Source: Polaribacter cellanae
Lineage (GTDB): Bacteria; Bacteroidota; Bacteroidia; Flavobacteriales; Flavobacteriaceae
NCBI RefSeq assembly: GCF_017569185.1
Contig: NZ_CP071869.1
Span: forward strand, 558,001-622,000
Length of the DNA stretch: 64,000 nt
Reading direction: 5' to 3'
Both the position numbers and the translations under genes were made by a program. The notes beneath the pieces were generated by a model, which saw only the letters and a program-made list of their open reading frames with translations, made no database searches and had not been told where the DNA came from. Each line of letters starts with the position of its first letter. The first letter of the stretch is position 1. Shown piece after piece: positions 52,292-61,800 of the stretch.

Positions 52292-55200
52292 TTACTTTAC
52301 TATTATTTTTTTTATTTTTACCCTTCTGTCTGTTTGCAATCTTACCAAATACACTGCTTGCTTTAATTTATTTGGTAACTGTACTTCTACGTTGTCATTT
52401 CCAACGGAAGTAAGAAACTTGGTAAACACTTCTTTTCCTAACACATCAAAGAGTTGTATAGTTGCTTTTTCTGATGAAAGATTGGCAATTTTTAGAATTC
52501 TATTTTCTGATAACCATATTTTTGTCTGTTCAATTGCAGTCGAGAACTCATCAGAATTTAAAACTTTACTTGTTGTATGCAAATAAAAACGCCCTACTCC
52601 ACTTTGTGCTGCAGACAATGTAATTTCATAATTTCCATTGTTACTTAGTTTGGTAAACGTATTTTCTTGCTTGTCTTCTAAATATATATTAATTCCTTTA
52701 GGAGTGTTTTGAGCATCTACTGTAAAAGAAATTGTTGTATTGGCAGCTGCATTTACTCCAATAGGAATTATTTGGTCTTTAAAATTATTGGGTGGTAAAC
52801 ACTGTAAAGCAAAGGCTTTGTTGTTGTTATCTTCTAATAAATGGGTATAAACACTAAAACTATTATTTTCTCCAGTAAAAACTTCTGCATCATAACCAAC
52901 ATCTAAACCTTTGGTAGTGTTTTCTAAATATTTAATTTCTGTTGATTTTGTAAGGTTTCTCGACTGCGATTGAAATGACGCCTTAAGACTCATTTCAAAA
53001 ATTAAATTTGAATTTCTTGAACTTTTTGCAAATACATTTCCTGTATTGTGAGTTTGTAGGTTTTTATTGAAAGTAAACGTTCCTCCACCATCTTTAGCAT
53101 TGACAAAAAAGGCTTGTCCTGGTGCTATATATTGCAAGTTGGTACTGGCGTGATTATATGGTTTGTATGAACTTGTTGTGGTATCCCAAATGTAAATGGC
53201 TAAATTATTGGTATTTAATTGTGCTGCATTTTGCAACAATACATTGGCACTTGCATCTGCTAAATTGTTAAACTTTAAAAAACTTGGGTATGGGTTGGCT
53301 ATTAAATTCCAATTGTTTTTAGAGCCATCTGTAAGTGTAACAGTTTTGTTGTTGTTTTCTATAGTTCCTGTAAAGCTGTAGGTACCTGCAGTAGCACGTT
53401 TCATGCTATACCCTTTGCCATTTACAAAATTTCCAGTAGCAGCAATGTTGGCTACCAAGGCATACTCCCAGTTTTTAGTAGGTATATTATTGTTATAGGG
53501 TGCAATGGCATATTTGGTATTGTCTCCGTTTTGGATGACTTGGTGGTTTTCTACCACATCTTGTATGTTTTGCCCAATGACAGGCGCACCTACAGTATGC
53601 CAATTGTCTGTAACATATCTGTTATAGGTGATGTTTCCTGTAGCGTTTCCTTTTACTTGTAAAGAACCACTAGAAGTAGCATTTGAATGAATTGTAACAG
53701 TTCCGTTATTGGTTAAATTATTACCAATAGTTAAACCTTTGCCTGTGTTTATTACCAAACTACTGTTAGTGGCTAAAGTTAAATCTTTGGCTTGCCCATC
53801 TATATCTAAAATAGGTTGGTTGGCTGTATTGTAAATATAGGTTTCTGTAAGTGTTGTTGGCAATCCTCCATTCCAATTGTTAGTATTATCCCAAGAAGAG
53901 TCTATATGACCTGTCCAACCAGTAAAAGGGTTTTGATACTCATAAGGGCCTATATCTACATTTGTGTTTTTTATACGTGTATTACCATCTAAATCTGTGG
54001 TGCTGCTAGTGTAGCTGTTTGAACCCGCATTTATTAACGGGCTGCCCGCTTGTAGCCTAAAATTACCTCCTTTTTTATAATTAGAAGAATAATATAAATC
54101 ATTAAAATCATACACAAACATGGGGTAAAAACCACTAATTGTGGCATCTATATTATGGGTACCTGTGGGGTTTTGCCCTTTTATAAGGCTGTGGTGGGCG
54201 GTTAGTGTGGTATATTCTAGTTCACTAGGAAAAATATCATCAGAATTAATTTTTGAATTATCCCATAGAATGCTGTTTTGTAATATTATTTGATTACCAT
54301 AAATCCCTCCTCCTAGAAGATTACTAGTGTCAAAACCTTGATAAGAAACAAAATTGTATGAAACTAAACTATTTATTAAAGTGATATCACCCCTTATCGA
54401 ATAAATACCCCCACCATCACAAACACCCCAATCATCACTATTAGAAATAGCAGCATTATTTGAAACAGAACTATTTGTTACAGTGATATTTCCAAGACTA
54501 GTATAAACTCCTCCTCCTTCCGTAGAATATGACGAAGAATATGCCAAATTGTATGAAACAATACAATTTTTTATGGTAATATTTCCATCATCCGTATAAA
54601 TACCAGCGCCTTTAGCTTTTATTTTACCCGAACAAATATTACGTTGTACAATAACATCATCTAGGTTTAAATCTGTTATTGTATAAATTCCAGCTCCTTT
54701 TGATCCATTATAGTCATCAGTGTAAACTTTTCCTTGTTGCACAGTTAATCCTTGCAATTTAGTTACTGCATTAATATGTAATACTCTATGAGCATCATCA
54801 CCATCTAAAATAGTGGGGTTGTTGGCAATATCTTGTGTGCCACCGCCAGAGGGATAGCCCCCTGTTAGGGTTAGGGGTTTGTTAATCCTTATTTCTGCGC
54901 CTTCTTTATAGGTGCCTTCGGCAATAAAAACTTGGCCATCTGCAGCTACTCTATTTATAGCGTCTTGTATGTTGGTAAATGCATTTGCCCAACTGTTTCC
55001 GCAATTTGTTCCTGTAGCTGAAGCATCTACATACACCATTGCCAAGTCATTAAAGGTAATGGTTTGGGTGTTGCTAACCATAGTACCCACAACACTTTTG
55101 CCTGCAACCCAGTTTGCAGCATCCATATTTTTAAGTGTGCCATGGTTTGTACTACCACTAACACTATTAGTAAGCGTAGTACCCGAACCTTCATTAAAAT

Positions 55201-56023
55201 TAAAGTAACTGATTAAATGGGGTTCTGTTCCGCTATAAGCTTGGGTTTGTGTTTGTATGACTTCTGTTTCGGAGAGTCTTTTATCCCAAACCGTTAGCTG
55301 GTCTATTTGGCCGTTTACATATTCTTGATGCGGCTCGTACTGCCTTGCAATTCGAAATGGCACTTGTGCTGGATTGCTATAAGGCATACCTGTTTGTGAT
55401 GCTACAAATGCACCATCTAGGTACAAGTACACATCAAAATTTGAGGTACCAGCTTGCTTTGTTTTTACCAATGCCAAATGGTGCCAATTGGTATCGGCTG
55501 GAAATGTAACTCCTGTGTGTTGCCAATCGTTTCCAGCACGTATTTCTCCACTACCTGAAATCCCTAAAAATGTAGCAGCAGCTCCTGTACCTTGCGCAAA
55601 AAAATGTTCGTTATCGGTAAAACTGCTTGTGTTTCTTTTTACCCAAAAGGTAACACTAAAATCGCCAGAGGCTGGAATTATGGGGTCCGTAGTTTCTACA
55701 TAATCATCTACGCCATCAAAATGTAAGGCATTGTCGGTATTGCTTTCTGCATAAACGTGGTAGGTGGTTGCTGTAGTTATAACGCCTGTAGAAAACTGAA
55801 GTGCACCACCTGTACCTGCTATGGGTCCATCTACAATGGTGTTATCTGCATTATTTCTTAAAAAATAGTTGAAATTGGTTTCTGAACTTTGTAAGGTTAG
55901 CGTATTGTCTTGCGGACAGGTTAAAGTGGTTGCCCCTGTTAACGTTTGCATAACAGGTGTGTTTTGTGATTTTACACTTATGCAAAACAAAAATAAAATT
56001 GATAAACATATATATTTTTTCAT
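52292..56023 (-). CDS. Giant T9SS-secreted LamG/beta-helix protein, copy 1
   Basis: The 1243-residue protein has a signal peptide (about 1-19), a short N-terminal motif TLTCPQDNTLTLQSSETNF, a LamG/concanavalin-like domain (about 98-270; ALHFDGVDDYVETTD), a right-handed beta-helix (about 330-690) beginning YVDASATGTNCGNSWANAF with repeated GGIYT turns, and a C-terminal T9SS sorting domain (about 1170-1243; VLGKEVFTKFL to KIKKIIVK). It is secreted through the type IX system and probably attached to the surface, where it may bind glycans or cells. An in-frame palindromic-repeat fragment is present at 52953-52980. Regulation is probably by the heptamer element at 56101. Confidence 0.9.
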   Translation of the reverse strand: MKKYICLSILFLFCISVKSQNTPVMQTLTGATTLTCPQDNTLTLQSSETNFNYFLRNNADNTIVDGPIAGTGGALQFSTGVITTATTYHVYAESNTDNALHFDGVDDYVETTDPIIPASGDFSVTFWVKRNTSSFTDNEHFFAQGTGAAATFLGISGSGEIRAGNDWQHTGVTFPADTNWHHLALVKTKQAGTSNFDVYLYLDGAFVASQTGMPYSNPAQVPFRIARQYEPHQEYVNGQIDQLTVWDKRLSETEVIQTQTQAYSGTEPHLISYFNFNEGSGTTLTNSVSGSTNHGTLKNMDAANWVAGKSVVGTMVSNTQTITFNDLAMVYVDASATGTNCGNSWANAFTNIQDAINRVAADGQVFIAEGTYKEGAEIRINKPLTLTGGYPSGGGTQDIANNPTILDGDDAHRVLHINAVTKLQGLTVQQGKVYTDDYNGSKGAGIYTITDLNLDDVIVQRNICSGKIKAKGAGIYTDDGNITIKNCIVSYNLAYSSSYSTEGGGVYTSLGNITVTNSSVSNNAAISNSDDWGVCDGGGIYSIRGDITLINSLVSYNFVSYQGFDTSNLLGGGIYGNQIILQNSILWDNSKINSDDIFPSELEYTTLTAHHSLIKGQNPTGTHNIDATISGFYPMFVYDFNDLYYSSNYKKGGNFRLQAGSPLINAGSNSYTSSTTDLDGNTRIKNTNVDIGPYEYQNPFTGWTGHIDSSWDNTNNWNGGLPTTLTETYIYNTANQPILDIDGQAKDLTLATNSSLVINTGKGLTIGNNLTNNGTVTIHSNATSSGSLQVKGNATGNITYNRYVTDNWHTVGAPVIGQNIQDVVENHQVIQNGDNTKYAIAPYNNNIPTKNWEYALVANIAATGNFVNGKGYSMKRATAGTYSFTGTIENNNKTVTLTDGSKNNWNLIANPYPSFLKFNNLADASANVLLQNAAQLNTNNLAIYIWDTTTSSYKPYNHASTNLQYIAPGQAFFVNAKDGGGTFTFNKNLQTHNTGNVFAKSSRNSNLIFEMSLKASFQSQSRNLTKSTEIKYLENTTKGLDVGYDAEVFTGENNSFSVYTHLLEDNNNKAFALQCLPPNNFKDQIIPIGVNAAANTTISFTVDAQNTPKGINIYLEDKQENTFTKLSNNGNYEITLSAAQSGVGRFYLHTTSKVLNSDEFSTAIEQTKIWLSENRILKIANLSSEKATIQLFDVLGKEVFTKFLTSVGNDNVEVQLPNKLKQAVYLVRLQTDRRVKIKKIIVK
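52953..52980. repeat. REP-like fragment inside giant gene 1
   Basis: On the minus strand the stretch contains TCATTTCAATCGCAGTCGAG, close to the dispersed flavobacterial palindrome family (TCATTTCGAnCGnAGTCGAG) seen again in giant gene 2. It encodes ASFQSQSRNLT where the paralogue has only ISDESQT. Confidence 0.6.
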
Positions 56024-56063
56024 AAAACATCCTTTAGTTGTGAACTAAAAATAATAATAATTA

Positions 56064-56071
56064 CAAAATTA
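56064..56071 (-). promoter_or_regulatory. -7 promoter element (TAATTTTG) of giant gene 1
   Basis: TAATTTTG on the minus strand matches TAnnTTTG, 40 bp before the ATG. The -33 position holds TTTC at 56093-56096. The heptamer array begins 5 bp further upstream. Confidence 0.5.
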
Positions 56072-56100
56072 CAGAACGTTTACTAAAATAAAGAAAAATA

Positions 56101-56145
56101 AAGGGTAGTTGATGGGTAGTTTTTATAGGTAAAACTACGTGTTTT
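56101..56145 (-). promoter_or_regulatory. Heptamer/hairpin element, copy 1
   Basis: Reading on the minus strand, TACCTAT (56125-56131), TACCCAT (56112-56118) and TACCCTT (56101-56107) are spaced 13 and 11 bp, all close to the NarL/LuxR-type heptamer TACYYMT. The first is in a hairpin loop with arms GTAGTTTT/AAAACTAC. The same layout recurs at 58799 and 63902. Confidence 0.7.
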
Positions 56146-57062
56146 ATAAAGAAATGGCTATATTTTGTGCTTCTCGCCTACTTTTTATGTTTAGCTTGTC
56201 GTAAATATTTTTTACATGGTATTTAACTGTATTTACAGAGATAAAAAGCGCTTCAGCAATTTCTTTATTGGTTTTATTATCAACCAAAAGTTGTAAAACC
56301 TCTTCTTCTCTATAACTTAAATTGGCATTTTTTATAATATCTTCTGTATGAGTGTTTTTTTTGCAATTCTTTAGAGAGTTCTCTAATTTCATTTCTCATT
56401 AACCTGTTTTCTTCTTGTAAAATTTTCATCCTGTAAATTACTGCGAATGATAAGATAATCATTTCTATAAAACCGCCTAATTTTAATTGTGAAGCAGCTA
56501 TTTTAGGCAATCCAAATAGTTTTGTAATGTAAAAAAAGATTCCTAAAATTAAAATAAAAAAATATGCTAACACAAATATTTTGGTAAATATTTTTTTTTT
56601 AATAAGACTTAATCCAATAGCCCACAAGTAAATAAATGTAATAAACACCAAAGTTTCCATAATGGTATACAAAAGAAAATTTTTAGTAATTATATATAAA
56701 ATACCAAATACAAATACTCCTAAAATAAAAAAACTACTCACCCACTTAATTTTTGGATAATGGATTTGAATTTGCAGATAACTGTACGCAAATAATACTG
56801 AAAACAGAGTTACTAAAGAATGATCTACAACTTGTAAAATATGAATTAAATCATTTGACAAGCTGTAAAAATGTAAAATGCCATCGCTAATTAATAATCC
56901 AAAACTAATGGTACATAAAAATAATGCATAATGTAAAAACGTAGTTTCTTTAAAATTGATAAAATAAAACAGGTTTATTAACACCACTATAAAGGCTAAA
57001 CCATAGTAAAACCCTATGAATAAAAAATTTCGTTTTTCTTTATTTTGAAAAATCGCCCACAA
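56144..57062 (-). pseudogene. Truncated and frameshifted membrane LuxR-type regulator
   Basis: Two overlapping frames make one broken gene. The first, from a TTG at 57062, encodes seven or so hydrophobic spans (about 15-200) and a coiled coil (MRNEIRELSKELQKK). The second (to 56144) encodes a LuxR/NarL-type helix-turn-helix (LSYREEEVLQLLVDNKTNKEIAEALFISVNTVKYHVKNIYDKLNI). They join if one A is removed from the 8-A run at 56356-56363. The first six residues derive from duplicated btuF sequence, so the natural N-terminus is lost at the duplication junction. It probably matches the gene whose 3' end is visible at 63944-64000. A slippage-controlled gene is an alternative. Confidence 0.75.
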
Positions 57063-57110
57063 GACCAGATTTAGTATTAAAAGATATCATAAAGATTACA
57101 CACTCAGAGT
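57039..57110 (+). repeat. Duplicated btuF 3' fragment, left part
   Basis: 72 bp match 51743-51814 with one difference. The fragment is split by the IS and resumes at 58347, where it continues to the btuF stop and beyond. It has no start or signal and is non-functional. Confidence 0.9.
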
Positions 57111-58346
57111 CAGGGCAAACGCTTTTAAACTTTAAGTACTAATTCTCTATAGTCCTTATTCATTAAGGCTTTTTTCATTTTTCTAGCCTTGCTAGATTTT
57201 ATGCTTTTTTCATTTGTAAGCATCCCTAATGCTATTTTTTTCATCATATTCATATTTTCAGCTGCATTTCCAATATAATTGTGTTGTCCATCTTCTTTCA
57301 TAATTACATCTAAAGACCAATGCAAATTATTTTCTATCGTCCAATGACTGCGTATGGAATTGTTTATTAATTGAGCATTTTGATCTAAAGAGCTAATATA
57401 AAATCTTGTTTCACAACTATATAGCCCCGTTCTCTTTATTGTTCTTTCGGGTGCTATTTTTATGATACACTGCAGTCCTTTCCAATTCTCTTTGGTATCT
57501 AAAAAATCAAGTTTCTTGATAACTTCACAAGTCCTTTTTTCTATTCTACCGTGACCTAAATCTTCTTCTACATTTGATGTTTCGGGCTTTTGAATACGAA
57601 AAACCTTCTCTACCTGCTCCTTCAACTCTGCTTGATTTTCTTTTACCATTAAAATATAATCTGCCTCTTGTTCCTTTATTTTTTTTGCAATTTCTTTCTG
57701 ACACCCCATTGCATCAATGGTAACAATGCAACCTTTTATAGCGATTAAATCTAATAATTCTGGTATTGCTGTAATCTCATTAGTTTTGTCTCCAACTTTT
57801 ACTTGACCTAAACTCAATCCATTTTTTGAACAAAATGCGGAGACAATATGTAGTTTAGAATCTCCAAAATTAGATGCCATTCCTCTTATTGTTTTACCAT
57901 CTATAGCAACTACATTATTATCTGATTTTATTGCTATTGAATTAACCCATTTCATAAAACAAGTATTAAACTCTTTGGTATTGAGCCTATTAAACAGCCT
58001 ATTGAGTACATCGTGCGAAGGAATTCCATTTTGATAGGGATAAAATTTTTGTAACCAAGTTAAATTATTTTCACCAAAATAAGTGATGTCTTCCCATTCT
58101 TCAAACCAACCAGAAATAATAGATGAAATAGTGAGAAATAAAATTTCATCTAAAGGGTATTTAAAATTACCTTTCGTAGTTCTTCTAGGTTCTTCCAAAG
58201 TTTTAAAATGCTCTGTGAATAATGATTGTGAGGATGTTTCTGAGCCGCTTATCGTCATTTTTTTTAATGGAAAACCGTAAACCATATGCTATGCTAATGT
58301 ACTAACTTTAATGCTAATTACAAAATATTTAAAAGCGTTTGCCCTG
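57111..58346 (-). mobile_element. ISAs1-family insertion sequence (1236 bp)
   Basis: The ends CAGGGCAAACGCTTTTAAA (left) and its exact complement (right) are 19-bp perfect terminal inverted repeats. ACTCAGAGT is present directly on both sides (57102-57110 and 58347-58355), a 9-bp target duplication. One full-length transposase fills the element. It is inserted in the duplicated btuF fragment, so no working gene is broken. Completeness and intact target duplication point to a recent insertion. Confidence 0.95.
57125..58285 (-). CDS. ISAs1-family DDE transposase
   Basis: The 386-residue protein has the N-terminal DDE-associated domain (about 15-110; FKTLEEPRRTTKGNFKYPLDEILFLTISSII) and a catalytic core with VVAIDGKTIRG, IVTIDAMGCQKEIAKKI and HWTIENNLHWSLDVIMKED, giving the three acidic residues. 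It is full length and uninterrupted, so the element should be active. The ATG at 58285 follows the right inverted repeat by 61 bp. Confidence 0.95.
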   Translation of the reverse strand: MVYGFPLKKMTISGSETSSQSLFTEHFKTLEEPRRTTKGNFKYPLDEILFLTISSIISGWFEEWEDITYFGENNLTWLQKFYPYQNGIPSHDVLNRLFNRLNTKEFNTCFMKWVNSIAIKSDNNVVAIDGKTIRGMASNFGDSKLHIVSAFCSKNGLSLGQVKVGDKTNEITAIPELLDLIAIKGCIVTIDAMGCQKEIAKKIKEQEADYILMVKENQAELKEQVEKVFRIQKPETSNVEEDLGHGRIEKRTCEVIKKLDFLDTKENWKGLQCIIKIAPERTIKRTGLYSCETRFYISSLDQNAQLINNSIRSHWTIENNLHWSLDVIMKEDGQHNYIGNAAENMNMMKKIALGMLTNEKSIKSSKARKMKKALMNKDYRELVLKV

Positions 58347-58401
58347 ACTCAGAGTTGTTGCCCAATTACAAATTAACCTTTTTTGATAACTTACAGTAAT
58401 A

Positions 58402-58560
58402 CTATTTAATTTTTACAATTTTATTTACCACAGGAAACCAAGTATATTTATGATAACAATGTTCACATTTATAAGATTTGGAACCAGAAATTATTTTATA
58501 AATAAACTTTCTTGGTATTCTTATTCTTTTTTTTGACCCACAAAAAGGACATTCTTTCAT
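58402..58560 (-). CDS. Small zinc-ribbon protein, copy 2 (52 residues)
   Basis: A 52-residue protein MKECPFCGSKKRIRIPRK... with CPFC and CEHC pairs, paralogous to the one at 51861. The last 26 residues are identical in both. The first half differs, yet keeps both Cys pairs and basic character, indicating selection on a folded metal-binding protein. A TTTG-N21-TACATTTG promoter (58761-58793) lies 200 bp upstream. Confidence 0.68.
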   Translation of the reverse strand: MKECPFCGSKKRIRIPRKFIYKIISGSKSYKCEHCYHKYTWFPVVNKIVKIK

Positions 58561-58798
58561 TTTTTGATAATTTTAAAAAATAAAAAACTCTAGCTTTTAT
58601 ACTCGAATTTTTCTTGGGGAAAAAATTTTATATTTATTGTTTATATTATAAAACTTTATTCTTTCTTTTTCTAAACTCAATTTTTAAACAAGTATCGTTA
58701 ATTAATTTAATTTAGAAATAAAATATATTTTTTTACCTAAAACATAAACTAACAACATTACAAATGTATTTAATACAATTGGTAAACAACAAATAAAA
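58561..58798. other. Gene-free stretch with promoter and likely relic of a deleted giant-gene start
   Basis: No open frame is present. On the minus strand a promoter (TTTG 58790-58793, TACATTTG 58761-58768) is followed by ATGTTTTAGGTAAAAAAATA, which resembles the ATGTTTTATGAAAAAATATA at the start of giant gene 1. The 56-residue peptide gene found after giant gene 1 is missing here. The stretch may be the leader of the zinc-ribbon transcript or what is left after a deletion. Confidence 0.4.
58761..58793 (-). promoter_or_regulatory. Promoter downstream of giant gene 2
   Basis: TTTG and TACATTTG with a 21-bp spacer on the minus strand, with a heptamer array 5 bp upstream of the -33 part, the same arrangement as at giant gene 1. 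Confidence 0.55.
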
Positions 58799-58843
58799 AC
58801 GGGTAGTAAATGGGTAGTTTTTATAGGTAAAACTACGTGTTTT
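58799..58843 (-). promoter_or_regulatory. Heptamer/hairpin element, copy 2
   Basis: TACCTAT (58823-58829), TACCCAT (58810-58816) and TACCCGT (58799-58805) keep the 13/11-bp spacing of the other copies, with the GTAGTTTT/AAAACTAC hairpin. It begins 2 bp after the stop of giant gene 2 on the minus strand, so it may also act in ending that transcript. Confidence 0.7.
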
Positions 58844-58845
58844 TT

Positions 58846-61800
58846 TTATTCTAAGTAAATTTTTTTAGTTTTTATACCCTTGTTCGTTTTTACTTTTACT
58901 AAATAAATACCTTCTGATAAACTTTTTGGTAATAGGAAAGAGAGACCTCTTGAATGGGATTGTAATGACAATTGAGCTTCGTTGTTATTTCGAGCGGAGT
59001 CGAGAAATCTCACAAGTACTTGTTTTCCTAAAACGTTATACATTTTCAATGTTGATTTTCCTTCTGGTAAATTAGCAACCTGTAACGTTCTTTTATCTGA
59101 CAACCAAACCTTTACCTGTTCTAGCGCAGTTGAAAAATCATCAGTACTTAAAACTTGACTTGTTGTATGCAAGTAAAAACGTCCTACTTCATTTTTGGTT
59201 TTAAAAAGTGTAACTTTATATACAGCATTTGTATCACTTAAATTCGTAAAGGTGTTTTCTTGTTTGTCTTCTAAATAAATGTTGATGCCTTTTGGGATAT
59301 TTACTGCATCTAAAGAAAATATTATTGTTTTATTAGCATCTGCATGTATGCCAATTGGAATTACCATGTTTTCGTACGCTGAATTTGGTAAACATTGCAA
59401 AGCAAACGATTTGTTAGCTCCATTTTCTAATAATTGCGAAAATACATTAAAACTACTTTCTTCAGCAGAAAAAATACCTGCATCGTACCCAACATCTAAA
59501 CCTTTGGTTGCGTTTTTTAAATATTTAATTTGGGTAGATTTTGTTTGAGATTCATCGGAAATTTTTAGTTCAATTTCAAAAATATTGTTTGTTTTTGCTC
59601 TTTTAGAAAAAGTATTTCCTAAATTATGAGTCAACATATTTTTAGTTATTGTAAAAGTACCCCCACCCACTTTTGTATCCACAAAGAAACCTTGTGCAGG
59701 TGCAATGTATTGTATATCTGTGTTAGACTCGTTGTAAGGTTTGTAGCTGGTTGTAGTTGCATCCCAAAGATAAACAGCTACTTTATCTACATTTAAAACT
59801 GATTTATTTACAGTTAACAAATTGTTAGTTGCATCTACTAAATTATTCAATTTTATAAAACTTGGGTATGGGTTTCCTATAGCATTCCAATTATTTTTAG
59901 AACCATCTACCAAATTAATTGTTTTTGCATTATTTTCTAAAGTGCCTGTAAAAGAAAATGTTCCGGCAGTAGAACGTTTCATAGAATAGCCTTTTCCATT
60001 GGTGAAATTTCCTGCAGATGCAATATCTGCAACTAAAACATATGCCCAATTATTGGTGGGAACATTATTATTATAAGGCGCAATTGCATATTTTGTACCA
60101 TCTCCGTTTTTAATTATTTGGTTTGTAGCTGCATTCGTTACTGCAAAATCATTCATATTTTGCCCAATTACTGGAGAAGCAACTAGATGCCATTCGTTAG
60201 CAACATATCTGTTATAAGTAATATTTCCTGTTGATGTTCCTTTTACTAGTAAACTTCCACTGGAAGTGGCATTTGAGTTTATGGTAATAGTTCCGTTATT
60301 GGTAAGGTCGTTGGCTACCATTAAACTTTTGCCAGCATTAATGTTTAAGTTTGCATTGGTAGCCAATGTAAGTGTTTTGGTTTGTCCATTCGTAATTAAA
60401 ATAGGTTGATTTCCTGTTTTGTATATATAAGTTTCAGTAGTATTATTAGGGATGCCTCCATTCCAATTGTTAGTATTATCCCAAGAAGAGTCTATATGAC
60501 CTGTCCAACCTGTAAAAGGGTTTTGATACTCATACGATCCAATATCTACATTTGTGTTTTTTATACGTGTATTACCATCTAAATCTTCTATAGTAGTATT
60601 ATAAGTATTGTTTCCTGCATTTATTAATGGGCTACCTGTTTGCAATCTAAAATCTCCATTAGCTTCATCTACAAATAATGGGTTGAAACCTGCAATTGTG
60701 GCATTTATATTATTAATGTTGTTTACATCGTTTGGATATTGGGCTTTAATTAAGCTATTATTAGCAACTAAAGTACCTGTTTCTGAATAAAATTCACTTG
60801 GTGAATAACTTGAACCACTATTTGAACTGGCTTCATTTCCCCATAAAACACTATTATTTAACTGTATTGTATTGTTACCATAAACTCCACCAAAAAGAGT
60901 TGCAGATGTACTTTTGGCTTTATTAAAAGCCACTATACTATTGGTAAGCGAAATATGACCATTAAATGTATAAATTCCAAAACCTATACAAAGAACATTA
61001 TTTCCTGTGGCTGTTAATACATTATTCTGTACAACACTATTCGTAATATTAATTGCACTGTCTCCAAAAATACCAGCACCATAAACTTTACTAAAATTCC
61101 CTGTTGTAGAAACTTGGTTTTCTTGTATTATAGAATTAATAACGTTAAGGTTTCCTGATGCATAAACTCCACCACCATAAGCTGTTAAAAAATTTCTGGT
61201 GTCTAAAATAATATTATCTTTTACAAGACAATTATTTAATGTAATGTTATTTCCTAGTACTCCACCTCCATTTCCTGCATTCACATAACCATTTTGTATA
61301 ACAAGTCCATTTAAAATAATAGCATTACTATTTGTAGCGTTGATAACTCTATACGTTGCATTACCATCTAAAATGGTTTTATTAGTATCTATATTTTGTG
61401 TACCTCCACCAACTGGAAAACCTCCAATTAAAGAAATGGAATTACCAATACTAATTTCTGAACCTTCTTTATATGTGCCTTTTGCAATGTATATTTTACC
61501 TGTATTGCAAGTAGCATTTACTGCAGTTTGTATACTTGTAAAAGCATTGCTCCAACTACTTCCATCATTTGTACCAGTGGCAGTTTTGTCTACGTATGTA
61601 ATTACTTCATTTTTAGTAATTGTAACTACATTACTAACTGCTCGTAAAAGTCCGCCAACATTTCCTGTTGTCCAACTTGCTCCATTAATTGTTCCATTAT
61701 AAGCGTTTGTGGTAACATCTGTTAATTGAGTTCCTGTATTTTCAAAAAATGGATAATAAGCAACCAATCCTGTTTCATCTCCAAGAAACAAATTATTTTT

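Larger units (their letters stand above)
51743..57038. repeat. Unit 1 of a tandem duplication (btuF 3' end to regulator gene)
   Basis: The segment from the btuF 3' end through the zinc-ribbon gene, the first giant gene and the 3' part of the LuxR-type gene is repeated from 57039 on. The junction is exact: the sequence at 57039 onward equals that at 51743 onward, with one mismatch in 72 bp to the IS. Flanks are near-identical while the giant genes are diverged. Confidence 0.75.

Noticed and set aside
54912-55703. Antisense frames inside giant gene 1
   Set aside because: They are complements of Thr/Asn/Gly-rich repeats and have no ribosome-binding or promoter signals of their own.
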